A stretch of 64,000 bases of DNA from a virus: positions 62,001-126,000 of the IMG/VR virus record IMGVR_UViG_3300033571_022960, one strand, 5' to 3'. Both the position numbers and the translations under genes were made by a program. Position 1 is the first letter of the stretch, and each line of letters starts with the position of its first letter. Below are positions 50,187-57,720 of the stretch, in pieces. Under the pieces are notes generated by a model that did not search any database, had not been told where the DNA came from, and saw nothing but the letters and a program-made list of their open reading frames with translations.

Positions 50187-50845
50187 AAAAATTTGTAATT
50201 GGTGATATTCACGGAGAATTGGCAAAATTAAAATCAGTTTTGGAAAAATCCTCATTTGATAAGGATGTGGATTTATTGATAACTTTGGGGGATTATGTTG
50301 ATAGGGGTTTGGATTCATTTGGGGTGGTTGAGGAATTATTAACCGTTAAAAATAGAATTTCATTAATGGGAAATCATGATTATTGGTTTTTGGAATATAT
50401 AAATTCTGGGATTCATCCAGCGGAAATTTATGGAAGAAACACAATAAAATCATATAATGGTGAAATACCGCAAACCCATAAAGAGTTTTTTAATTCCCTA
50501 TTACCTTATTATGTTGATGATGAAAATCGTTGTTTTGTTCATGGAGGATTTAATAGACATTTTAAAATTGGGGAACAATACATGAAAGATATATATTGGT
50601 GGGATAGAGACCTTTTTGCAATTGCACTTTCGCACCCAAAAGAAAATAAGTTAAAAACAAAGGAAAATTTTTCCGAAATTTATGTTGGTCACTCACCAAC
50701 ACAACTTTGGTATAAAGATACACCAATAAATGCAAATATTATGTGGAATTTGGATACAGGTTGCGGAAAAAAGAATATAAATGGAATGGAAACAAAGTTA
50801 ACAATAATGAATTTGGAAACAAAAGAATTTTGGCAAAACAATTAA
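50183..50845 (+). CDS. PPP-family serine/threonine phosphatase
   Basis: 220 aa, like lambda phosphatase. Metal-binding motifs: GDIHGE (7-12), GDYVDRG (about 37-43), GNHDYW (about 66-71), and VHGGFNRH. VGHSPTQ follows. It hydrolyses phosphoesters on proteins or small molecules with Mn or other metals. Located inside the NLKK array and translationally coupled to it, so it may act with those proteins. Confidence 0.85.
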   Translation: MKKFVIGDIHGELAKLKSVLEKSSFDKDVDLLITLGDYVDRGLDSFGVVEELLTVKNRISLMGNHDYWFLEYINSGIHPAEIYGRNTIKSYNGEIPQTHKEFFNSLLPYYVDDENRCFVHGGFNRHFKIGEQYMKDIYWWDRDLFAIALSHPKENKLKTKENFSEIYVGHSPTQLWYKDTPINANIMWNLDTGCGKKNINGMETKLTIMNLETKEFWQNN

Positions 50846-50846
50846 A

Positions 50847-51107
50847 ATGAAAATTAACAAAACATTAAATAATTTAAAAAAATCAAAAAACGGTTTCTTC
50901 AACGTAAGTGGTAGGAGAAGTATTACATTTGATATATTAAAAAATGAATTAATATTTTATTTTAAATCACCTTATGGTGTTTATCGAATTTACTTTAATA
51001 AAAATTCACTACAATCAATAGGAAGGGATTATTTCACATACAATAATTGGTTGTTAAATATTAAAGATTATTATAATAATGATTATTATGTTCCTTATAT
51101 AAAATGA
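50847..51107 (+). CDS. NLKK family protein
   Basis: 86 aa. MKINKTLNNLKKSKNGFFN, then SITFDILKNEL. 1 bp after the phosphatase. Confidence 0.7.
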   Translation: MKINKTLNNLKKSKNGFFNVSGRRSITFDILKNELIFYFKSPYGVYRIYFNKNSLQSIGRDYFTYNNWLLNIKDYYNNDYYVPYIK

Positions 51108-51134
51108 ATAGAAAGAAATAAAATTTTATAAAAA

Positions 51135-51437
51135 ATGAATTTAAATAAAACAATAAAAAATTTAAGAAAATCAAATAAATCCTTTTTTAATATTACTTAT
51201 AAGTGTTATATAAATTTGGATTTATTAAAAGAAGGAATTGAATTTTATTTTAAGGTGGAATATAAAAAATTTAAATACACATATAAAAAGTGTGGAATAC
51301 GTGAATTATATCTAATACGTGAATTATATCTAACCCATTCTTTTTATTTGGTTAATAAATATGGTCATTATTATCCTTATGTGTATAAAAATGAAATTTT
51401 TAAAAATAACAAAAATTTTTACATGTTTTTAATTTAA
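51135..51437 (+). CDS. NLKK family protein
   Basis: 100 aa. MNLNKTIKNLRKSNKSFFN, then CYINLDLLKEGIEFYF. The end contains LVNKYGHYYPYVYKNEI, similar to the next gene's LVNKYGDYYPY region. A short tandem duplication repeats LYLIRE. Confidence 0.7.
   Translation: MNLNKTIKNLRKSNKSFFNITYKCYINLDLLKEGIEFYFKVEYKKFKYTYKKCGIRELYLIRELYLTHSFYLVNKYGHYYPYVYKNEIFKNNKNFYMFLI
51299..51333 (+). repeat. Tandem duplication in an NLKK gene
   Basis: CGTGAATTATATCTAA occurs twice in tandem with an 18-bp period (in frame), repeating about six residues. Shows recent change in the variable body. Confidence 0.8.
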
Positions 51438-51443
51438 AATAAA

Positions 51444-51731
51444 ATGAAACTGAATAAAACAATAGAAAATTTAAGAAATTCAAATAAATCCTTTTTTAAT
51501 TTGAAAAAAGGGGATGTTATTAATTTTGATTTATTGAAATCTGAAATAAAATTTTATATGAATATAGATAAGATTGTTTATAATTGGAAAAAAGAAAAAT
51601 TATTAAGATATGTTAGTGATAGATTTTCTTGTTACTACACAGTTAATAAATATGGTGATTATTATCCTTATGTTCAAATAAATGAATTAATAATGATTGA
51701 AGAAATTTTTTTTATGAGATTAGTTAAATAA
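51444..51731 (+). CDS. NLKK family protein
   Basis: 95 aa. MKLNKTIENLRNSNKSFFN, then VINFDLLKSEIKFYM. Its C-terminal half resembles that of the preceding gene (TVNKYGDYYPYVQINEL), one of the few cases where bodies are clearly related. Confidence 0.7.
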   Translation: MKLNKTIENLRNSNKSFFNLKKGDVINFDLLKSEIKFYMNIDKIVYNWKKEKLLRYVSDRFSCYYTVNKYGDYYPYVQINELIMIEEIFFMRLVK

Positions 51732-52142
51732 ATTCTTAAAAAAATATTGCAAAATTTTTTTGACTTTAACAAAAAATTGGGGGGTATATATTAATTTGGG
51801 TGAAAATCCTTTATAAAATTCATTAAGAAATTCTTTAGTTTGAATCGGAGATTCTTGAATCTGAATTTTGAAATTGAATTTTGGGTTGCGGATTTAGAAG
51901 TACCTCACCCCCTTAAAAAAGGGGTGTACCACCCCAGTACCCTAACAGGGGATACCCAACTACCCAGTGCAATAGGTGTTGCCACCATATTAAAGGGTAA
52001 TGTGCCTTATCCCAATTATTCTTCCCCTTCATCCCAATTAAAGGATTTAACAATAACTTGCTCAGGTTCTCTAAAATAGATTTTTTTCATAATGTAAGAA
52101 ATTATTATAATGGTTAAAGTAATCATATAAAATAAATAGTAT
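51732..52142. other. Intergenic region with GC-rich hairpin
   Basis: About 410 bp between the plus-strand array and the minus-strand genes. It has a hairpin CACCCC-TTAAAAAA-GGGGTG near 51907-51926 and several CCC/GGG runs, unusual for this genome. A 79-codon frame from TTG 51840 exists but looks like chance. A terminator or structured RNA is possible. Confidence 0.4.
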
Positions 52143-52439
52143 CTAAAATACTTCCTCTCCTTTTAATTTATAATACTTATTAATCCCCATGATAAGATTA
52201 ATATAATCATTTTCATTAATAACCCCAATGTGTAAACCTTTAATACAATTAACCACTTGTGTCTTAACTCCCAATGATTCAGAATGTGTGGATAGTTTAA
52301 AGAACAAATCAGTTATCTTTTTAATGTTTTGAGGTTTTGTGGTAACTTCATTAACCAATATTTTAACAATACCCAATATGTTTTTATCAACATCAGGATT
52401 ATTTTCAAGTGCCGAGTATTTTTCAATTAGTTTTTCCAT
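52143..52439 (-). CDS. Hypothetical protein
   Basis: 98 aa, helical (KNILGIVKILVNEVTTKPQ). Last gene of a three-gene minus-strand group starting at 53287. Unknown. Confidence 0.55.
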   Translation of the reverse strand: MEKLIEKYSALENNPDVDKNILGIVKILVNEVTTKPQNIKKITDLFFKLSTHSESLGVKTQVVNCIKGLHIGVINENDYINLIMGINKYYKLKGEEVF

Positions 52440-52459
52440 ACATCAAAGTTACAAAAAAA

Positions 52460-52729
52460 TTATTTAAAATGGAAGAGTTCCAACAAATTTTTATTTTTAT
52501 TATTCAATACAATATTAATACAATCAAGTAAGTGGTCAATATCTTCACATTCACATACCAATCCTTTCATATCATCACCTTCCACAATGAATTTTCCTTC
52601 TAATGGGTTAAATTGATGTACAACCATAAAAGTATCAGTTGTAATGATAACCGTTGGTTTAGTGGGTATATTTGTTTTTCTTACAAATATTTGTGCCAAT
52701 GGATATACTTGTTTTGTGTCTATTTTCAT
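52460..52729 (-). CDS. Hypothetical protein
   Basis: 89 aa, with two beta-rich stretches (YPLAQIFVRKTNIPTKPTV, DTFMVVHQFNPLEGKFIVE) and CECEDIDHLLDCI. 3 bp after the upstream gene. Unknown. Confidence 0.55.
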   Translation of the reverse strand: MKIDTKQVYPLAQIFVRKTNIPTKPTVIITTDTFMVVHQFNPLEGKFIVEGDDMKGLVCECEDIDHLLDCINIVLNNKNKNLLELFHFK

Positions 52730-52732
52730 AAT

Positions 52733-53287
52733 TTAAACTTTTTTATAAAGGGTTTCACCATTTGAAAATCTTCCAACCACTTCCAAAGGTTCAGAATTTT
52801 CTTCATATATTTTTTCAATAATATTTACAAGTTCTTCCTTTGTGGTTTCAATCCATTTTAAGACGTTTTTTGACTGTATTTTTGAAAAACCTATGTTCCA
52901 TTCATTGTTATAGGTTAAACTGTCTGTAATGTCATCTAATTGAGGAATTTCATCAATATAGTCTTTACCTTCAATTTCAACTTCAATAAACCAATCCAAA
53001 TTACAACCTTCATAATAACCTGAACGTATTACAGAATAAATTGATACAGAAATAAAGGTATTACCATAACATTTCCATTTGGTTAATCTACCTAAAACAT
53101 TTGAGGGATAAGAACGTAATTCGTATGTATCAGTTCCACCAGATGAAAAATTAAGTGATGAAGTTTTTGATGTATTGGATAATTCTGATATTAAATTATC
53201 TTTTAAATCATCATATTCCCAATCTTCTTGAATTTCTATTGAGTAAATTCTCCCTGAATTAACATTGTGAAAATTTGATGTTCCCAT
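52733..53287 (-). CDS. Hypothetical protein
   Basis: 184 aa starting MGTSNFHNVNSGRIYSIEI; beta-rich with WKCYGNTFISVSIYSVIRS and YYEGCNLDWFIEVEIEGKD. Resembles single-domain phage proteins of unknown role. First gene of its group. Confidence 0.55.
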   Translation of the reverse strand: MGTSNFHNVNSGRIYSIEIQEDWEYDDLKDNLISELSNTSKTSSLNFSSGGTDTYELRSYPSNVLGRLTKWKCYGNTFISVSIYSVIRSGYYEGCNLDWFIEVEIEGKDYIDEIPQLDDITDSLTYNNEWNIGFSKIQSKNVLKWIETTKEELVNIIEKIYEENSEPLEVVGRFSNGETLYKKV

Positions 53288-53541
53288 GTGTGTTTCAATT
53301 TTAATTTTTTATAATAAATCCATTATTCTTTTACCCATTTCCCAACCTTCTTCTGTTGGTTTTATTCTCATAAAAGGTGAAGGGTCAATTCTACTTTCAA
53401 AGAAGTGTGGGTCTAACTACCACAAAAAAATTCACCTAACCCTAATCCTTTGTGTAAAGATAGGTATAGTTTTTCTAAGTGCCAAATTTATTGTGTTAAC
53501 TAATTGTTAAGAAAATTGGGTAGTTCTTAACAATTTTTTAA

Positions 53542-53573
53542 TTTGGAAATTCCAAATTAATTTCCTAACTTTG
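53542..53573 (+). promoter_or_regulatory. Bacteroidota-type promoter for a small RNA
   Basis: TTTG (53542-53545), 20 bp, exact TAACTTTG (53566-53573). A CTTAACAATTTTTTAA element precedes the -33 box, as at minus-strand promoters of this region. Confidence 0.65.
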
Positions 53574-53644
53574 TCCTGGTGCACGTATGTTTTTTAAAAA
53601 AGTTTACAAAGATACAACAAATTTCTGAATTATGGTAGTGGAAT

Positions 53645-53665
53645 TTATCAACATTATGTGGATAA
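53645..53665 (-). other. Inverted DnaA-box-like pair
   Basis: Reads TTATCCACA and TGTTGATAA on the minus strand, separated by 3 bp. The first is a perfect bacterial DnaA 9-mer. The same 21-bp element, differing at one spacer base, occurs in the opposite orientation at 57430-57450. Confidence 0.6.
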
Positions 53666-53682
53666 CTTTTTTGATAAAAAAG

Positions 53683-53720
53683 AAATTCCGTACCCACAAC
53701 AACAGAGTACGGAATTTTTT
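53683..53720. terminator. Rho-independent terminator
   Basis: 11-bp perfect stem AAATTCCGTAC/GTACGGAATTT (53683-53693, 53707-53717) with T-runs on both sides, so it could work in both directions. Confidence 0.85.
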
Positions 53721-53810
53721 AATATTAAATAAACGTTATATTTTTAAAATTGTATAATAAGATTTTTCCTTTATGGTTGACCTCTGATTTTTATTAACAT
53801 TTCCGAAATT

Positions 53811-54038
53811 TTAATTAACTCTATTTTTTAATATTTCCAATTCACGATTGATACGTTCAATATCCTTCGGATTCAAATCAGTTTTTTTCTTTAAGTGAGT
53901 TTTTCCTTCACCATTTCTTTCAGGTTTTTTTCCTGATTTTAACTGTTTTTCCAAACGTTCAATCGTTCTTTTTCTACGTTCAACGGTTCTTGAATCCATT
54001 TGAGGTTTTTTCGGAGTTTTTACTTTTTGTTTCAACAT
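53811..54038 (-). CDS. Small basic coiled-coil protein
   Basis: 75 aa, about a third Lys/Arg (VERRKRTIERLEKQLKSGK). Could bind nucleic acid. Gap of 10 bp to the lipoprotein gene. Confidence 0.55.
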   Translation of the reverse strand: MLKQKVKTPKKPQMDSRTVERRKRTIERLEKQLKSGKKPERNGEGKTHLKKKTDLNPKDIERINRELEILKNRVN

Positions 54039-54048
54039 AGGGTTTTTT

Positions 54049-54375
54049 TTAAATAGGTTTTGAAATATTATTTGTTTTTCTACCTATATAAAACTTTATA
54101 CTCCAATTCCCACACCAACAAACTGTTCCCAATGGTTTATCCCTTTGATAAAATAAATGTTGTTCCATACCATTTTTCTCACATATAATACCAATTAAGG
54201 GGTGAGTTCTGGGAATTACCCATTGATTTGTTTTAATATCAATAAACGGTTTAATGTGTACGGTATCACCGATTTCAAAGGGTTTTTCAATTATTGGTTC
54301 AGGAGTTATGGGGGTTATTTCATCTTTTTGACAAGAAACAAATATAACCAACAAGAATAATGAAATTAATCTCAT
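54049..54375 (-). CDS. Small lipoprotein
   Basis: 108 aa from ATG 54375. MRLISLFLLVIFVSCQKDE is a signal peptide with lipobox V-S-C and QKDE after it; a charged +2/+3 region is typical of exported Bacteroidota lipoproteins. The mature part has two Cys (TVCWCGNW) and no known domain. A surface lipoprotein could give superinfection immunity or lysis control (inference). The longer frame to 54432 lacks a signal at its start. Confidence 0.65.
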   Translation of the reverse strand: MRLISLFLLVIFVSCQKDEITPITPEPIIEKPFEIGDTVHIKPFIDIKTNQWVIPRTHPLIGIICEKNGMEQHLFYQRDKPLGTVCWCGNWSIKFYIGRKTNNISKPI

Positions 54376-54440
54376 ATATAAAGTTTTAAAAGGTTTTGGG
54401 TAAAATGGGGTTGAAATCAACCCCATTCCCATTAAATTTT

Positions 54441-55100
54441 TTAGATATGTAAGATTTTCATCAAACCTGAAACAACATCTTGTGGTAATGTGGTAACAGA
54501 TTTTAAGTATTCATAATGATTATCTTTAACATAACCCTTTCCTTCCTTATCCGATTTTACAGAACGTATCAAATTTTCAATAATCTGAAACTGTAACTGT
54601 AAACCCTTATCTAAGGAATTTTCTTTTTCAAAATTTTTGGTGGAACGTTGAATTTGGTAAACTCTTCCTGATGAAATTACACCTGATTCAATCCAATTTC
54701 TTACTTTTTTGTATTTGGTTAATAATCTACCAAAACGAAGTTTTCTACCAACTTCACCCTGATGTCTGCCCAATATTACAGAAATTTGTTTTAAGGTTTT
54801 ACCTGATTCAAACATTTCAACAATTTGTAATGTTTCCTCAACCATATCCAAACCATCTGAATTTCTTTTAACGGTTTTGGTTTCCTGTATTGGTGAAGTC
54901 CACATTTTTGTTTCCTCATCTTGGTTAATTTCAACCTCAAGACGATTCATTTTGTGTCTTGTCTTGTCTGGTGTCCAACCAAAGTGTTCACCAACACGTT
55001 TACGAAGTTCAGTTAATGTGCCAACCACTTTTAATTGGTTAACAACTTCTTCGATTTGTTCTTTAGTAACTTCTGTTACCTGATTTTTCAAATTCTCCAT
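54441..55100 (-). CDS. DNA-binding regulator-like protein
   Basis: 219 aa. An internal helix-turn-helix-like segment SGKTLKQISVILGRHQGEV (about 99-117) and a second candidate at EHFGWTPDKTRHKMNRL. The rest is helical. Likely a transcription regulator of the early region. Its promoter carries the CTTAACA element. Confidence 0.55.
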   Translation of the reverse strand: MENLKNQVTEVTKEQIEEVVNQLKVVGTLTELRKRVGEHFGWTPDKTRHKMNRLEVEINQDEETKMWTSPIQETKTVKRNSDGLDMVEETLQIVEMFESGKTLKQISVILGRHQGEVGRKLRFGRLLTKYKKVRNWIESGVISSGRVYQIQRSTKNFEKENSLDKGLQLQFQIIENLIRSVKSDKEGKGYVKDNHYEYLKSVTTLPQDVVSGLMKILHI

Positions 55101-55140
55101 TGTTTTGTTTTTTTTTTAAGGGTTAATTAATTTGATGATG

Positions 55141-55197
55141 TAAAGGTAATATTTTATTTCGGTATTTCAAAATTTTTTGTGTTAAGAAATTGTTAAG
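55141..55197 (-). promoter_or_regulatory. Promoter with CTTAACAATT element
   Basis: Minus strand: CTTAACAATTTCTTAAC (55181-55197), TTTG (55168-55171), 19 bp, TACCTTTA (55141-55148). It drives the 55100 gene. The element overlaps the stop codon of the gene upstream. Confidence 0.6.
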
Positions 55198-55501
55198 GAT
55201 TTTGAAAGGTTTCTTCAAAAGTTCCATACAAATCAAGGTTTAAAAATTCGATTTGATAGTTATCTATCACAGAATTTTCATAATGAATTATTAATTCATT
55301 CGATAAAATAATTTCACCTTCAATTTTATCTAAATTAAACCCTATTTTAGATAATAAAGATTTTATATCCTTATGTATTTTATTTAACAGTTCATTATGA
55401 TTTTCTTCACACAAAATATTATCATCCAAAATCACTTCCCAAATACCATTTTCATCTTCTTTTTCTGAATAAACCAAACCATTCAATAATTCTTTTTTCA
55501 T
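55193..55501 (-). CDS. Hypothetical protein
   Basis: 102 aa starting MKKELLNGLVYSEKEDENG, acidic, mixed alpha/beta. A TTTG (55527-55530) lies 20 bp before a TAGTTATG box that overlaps the ATG. Unknown function. Confidence 0.55.
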   Translation of the reverse strand: MKKELLNGLVYSEKEDENGIWEVILDDNILCEENHNELLNKIHKDIKSLLSKIGFNLDKIEGEIILSNELIIHYENSVIDNYQIEFLNLDLYGTFEETFQNP

Positions 55502-55534
55502 AACTACAATTATTTTCTGATATTTACAAATACT

Positions 55535-55828
55535 TTAACACATATTTTTTTCCTCAATACGAACTGAATCACCTGTATTAAAATTTCTTTCAATATTTCC
55601 AATGTGTACAGTTTCCCTCATATTAGGATTTTCCTTTAATAGAATTGGGTAATACCAACCACCACATATATAGAAATGATTATATCCAAATTTTTCAATT
55701 TCAACAAAATCACCATTGATATTAGGAATTTTTCCCATTTGTTCTTGACTGTAACATATTGGGGAATTTCCATCAAATATGAAAGAAAATAATTTCAATT
55801 TTTCTTTATTTGTTAAGTTAGTGTTCAT
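55535..55828 (-). CDS. Hypothetical protein
   Basis: 97 aa, with SPICYSQEQMGKIPNINGDF and HFYICGGWYYPILL. Beta-rich; resembles small SH3-like folds only in composition. Unknown. Confidence 0.5.
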   Translation of the reverse strand: MNTNLTNKEKLKLFSFIFDGNSPICYSQEQMGKIPNINGDFVEIEKFGYNHFYICGGWYYPILLKENPNMRETVHIGNIERNFNTGDSVRIEEKNMC

Positions 55829-55839
55829 TGTTCAGAGTT

Positions 55840-56217
55840 TTAAATATAATTAATAATATTATTCAAATGAAAACTTTTTATATCTTCATTTTCGTATGTG
55901 ATAATACCACTACCTGAAAACATTTTTTTATTTCTTGTAAACTCAATTAAGAAAATTATTTCTTTTATTGTTTCACCATCAAATCTAATATCAATCTGTG
56001 AAAAACTTGAAAAAGAAATTCCATACATTAAATAAATGAAATATATGTCATTTTCTATTTTTCTTAATAACTCTTCACAAGAATTACATTCAGAAAATTT
56101 AATTTGTTTTACTTTTTTTAGTTCAGACTTTTTTGGTAATTCAAAATAAAACCAATAAGTACCTATATTGTTATTAAATTCAATAAGTTCTTCTTCTAAT
56201 AATCTTTTATGATTCAT
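55840..56217 (-). CDS. Hypothetical protein
   Basis: 125 aa starting MNHKRLLEEELIEFNNNIG, with KFSECNSCEELLRKIENDI. Distantly like the 55501 protein in layout (KIxxDIxx then a beta-rich half). Own promoter. Confidence 0.5.
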   Translation of the reverse strand: MNHKRLLEEELIEFNNNIGTYWFYFELPKKSELKKVKQIKFSECNSCEELLRKIENDIYFIYLMYGISFSSFSQIDIRFDGETIKEIIFLIEFTRNKKMFSGSGIITYENEDIKSFHLNNIINYI

Positions 56218-56240
56218 TGTTCAGATTTTTTAAGGTGATG

Positions 56241-56297
56241 TAAAACTACATTTATTTTCTGATATTTCCAAATTTACTTTGTTAAGAAATTGTTAAG
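56241..56297 (-). promoter_or_regulatory. Promoter with CTTAACAATT element
   Basis: Minus strand: CTTAACAATTTCTTAAC (56281-56297), TTTG (56269-56272), 20 bp, TAGTTTTA (56241-56248). Start of transcription about 56236, 19 bp before ATG 56217. The element encodes the last codons (NNFLTK) of the upstream gene. Confidence 0.65.
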
Positions 56298-56657
56298 TAA
56301 ACTGTTACCATAAAATTCATCATTAATTTCAATTTTTACTGATATTATATTATATTCAGTAAAATTTACACCATTTTTTTGGAATTTGATATAAATTGGT
56401 ACTGATATAATTTTTTCGTTTCCTCTATCATCTTCACCTAAAAACATTTCACCGTATATATGAATTATAGTGATATTATTATCTTCTTCTATATGATTTA
56501 TAATATCACTATAATCATTTTCTCTTAAAAACTCAATAGTTTCATCAATTTCCGAATAAACATTTTTGGGTATAAAACCTTTACGTTTTAACGTTTTCCA
56601 AATTTTTCTTATAAATAGAAAATCCTTTTTTTTCATAATCATTTTGTTTTTGTTCAT
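56274..56657 (-). CDS. Hypothetical protein
   Basis: 127 aa if started at 56657. The promoter at 56659-56690 predicts transcription starting about 56654, after that ATG, so the ATG at 56642 or 56636 (MKKKDFLFIRKIW) is more likely used. Acidic middle with DNNITIIHIYGEM. Unknown. Confidence 0.5.
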   Translation of the reverse strand: MNKNKMIMKKKDFLFIRKIWKTLKRKGFIPKNVYSEIDETIEFLRENDYSDIINHIEEDNNITIIHIYGEMFLGEDDRGNEKIISVPIYIKFQKNGVNFTEYNIISVKIEINDEFYGNSLLNNFLTK

Positions 56658-56658
56658 G

Positions 56659-56715
56659 TAAAACTACAATTATTTTCTAACAAATCCAAATTTATTTTGT
56701 TAAGGAATTGTTAAG
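56659..56715 (-). promoter_or_regulatory. Promoter with CTTAACAATT element
   Basis: Minus strand: CTTAACAATTCCTTAAC (56699-56715), TTTG (56687-56690), 20 bp, TAGTTTTA (56659-56666). Confidence 0.6.
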
Positions 56716-57201
56716 ATTTTCGATTTCTCTAACCACATCGGAAAATCTATTATTTCCATTACTACCATCAATTAAAATTTTTAATAATGGTTTAAATTCC
56801 TCAACTATATTTGGATTTTCACGTTTTGAAAATGAAATATCAATAACAACTGTTTGATACATCAAAAGAAAAATTTCTTTAATTTGTTCTTGAGTTAATT
56901 CAAATTTATCAAAATTTTCTGATATGAATTTTGAACATCTTAATATATCCTTTGTTGAACGAAAATTCATTCCATGAGTTTTAACAAATCCGTTTTCATT
57001 TGTCATCCACATAAAATTGTTATAGGTGGAATTTTTTGGTGAATTTAATCTACCATTTTTGGGGTTAATGGATTGAAATACGGAACGGAAACCTTTTTTT
57101 GGTTTGAACTCAATTGAAAACGTTACAGATGTTCTTAATCTTCCGTAAGGATAATTTTCAACTGTTTGTGTTTTATTTACTGATACAATATTCATAATCA
57201 T
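56692..57201 (-). CDS. Hypothetical protein
   Basis: 169 aa starting MIMNIVSVNKTQTVENYPY, with FSIEFKPKKGFRSVFQSIN and FMWMTNENGFVKTHGMNF. The last codons (LNNSLTK) lie in the promoter element of the next gene. Unknown. Confidence 0.55.
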   Translation of the reverse strand: MIMNIVSVNKTQTVENYPYGRLRTSVTFSIEFKPKKGFRSVFQSINPKNGRLNSPKNSTYNNFMWMTNENGFVKTHGMNFRSTKDILRCSKFISENFDKFELTQEQIKEIFLLMYQTVVIDISFSKRENPNIVEEFKPLLKILIDGSNGNNRFSDVVREIENLNNSLTK

Positions 57202-57216
57202 TTTGTTTTGTTACCA

Positions 57217-57248
57217 CAAAGATATAAAACCAAAACCGAATTTCCAAA
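57217..57248 (-). promoter_or_regulatory. Bacteroidota-type promoter
   Basis: Minus strand: TTTG (57245-57248), 20 bp, exact TATCTTTG (57217-57224). Drives the 57201 gene; divergent from the promoter at 57314. Confidence 0.75.
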
Positions 57249-57313
57249 TAAGTTCGCATTATCTAAATGTTAAGAATTTTATTTTTTTCTTAACATAGAA
57301 TTAACACAAAAAA

Positions 57314-57345
57314 TTTGGTGGTATCATCACATTTTTGTATCTTTA
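57314..57345 (+). promoter_or_regulatory. Bacteroidota-type promoter for an untranslated RNA
   Basis: TTTG (57314-57317), 20 bp, TATCTTTA (57338-57345). CTTAACA-type motifs (57264-57305) lie between the two divergent promoters. Confidence 0.6.
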
Positions 57346-57430
57346 CAGTAGTGATTGAATGATGTGGATTCAATGACCTGTACGATGAAAATCTGACCGA
57401 GTATACTCCAACCTGCGCATTACTGTAAGT
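57343..57430 (+). ncRNA. Candidate structured RNA
   Basis: Outer pairing TTACAGTAGTG with CATTACTGTAA (one G-U pair), an inner perfect 7-bp hairpin ATTGAAT/ATTCAAT with loop GATGTGG, and a palindrome GAGTATACTC. No open frame. It directly precedes the DnaA-box element. RNA start predicted near 57350, so the first bases of the outer stem might not be transcribed. Confidence 0.4.
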
Positions 57431-57450
57431 TATCCACACAATGTTGATAA
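57430..57450 (+). other. Inverted DnaA-box-like pair
   Basis: TTATCCACA and TGTTGATAA separated by CAA. Same element as 53645-53665 in opposite orientation; the AAG before it is also conserved. Confidence 0.6.
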
Positions 57451-57685
57451 CTCGATTTGGAAAATTCAGATTTTTTTATTAATGAAACTCTGCTCACTTT
57501 TTTAAACAATTTTTTGTATTTTCGTATCCTGATGAAAAACTAAAAATTAAACCTTTACAAATATATTTTATTTATAATACATCAAAAAATGTATTGTGGG
57601 AGTATTCTATGTGTTTTAAAAAATATATGATATAATTCTAATATATCGTATCCAATATATCATTTTTTCCATTCCATGCACATAA

Positions 57686-57719
57686 AAAAATCCCATCAGA
57701 ATACTCCAATGGGATTTTT
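57686..57719. terminator. Bidirectional rho-independent terminator
   Basis: 11-bp perfect stem AAAAATCCCAT/ATGGGATTTTT (57686-57696, 57709-57719), A-run before and T-run within the right arm. Confidence 0.85.
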
Positions 57720-57720
57720 G

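Larger units (their letters stand above)
53578..53720 (+). ncRNA. Candidate small RNA with own promoter and terminator
   Basis: Bounded by the promoter at 53542-53573 and the terminator at 53683-53720, about 140 nt. It contains only a 13-codon frame (MFFKKVYKDTTNF at 53592) and the DnaA-box element. No known RNA family is recognised. Confidence 0.45.

Noticed and set aside
51840-52079. 79-aa frame from a TTG start
   Set aside because: No overlap coupling, unusual composition, and a hairpin within it; more likely non-coding.
53286-53510. 74-aa plus-strand frame opposite the 53287 gene start
   Set aside because: No family features; the area is better explained by promoter elements.
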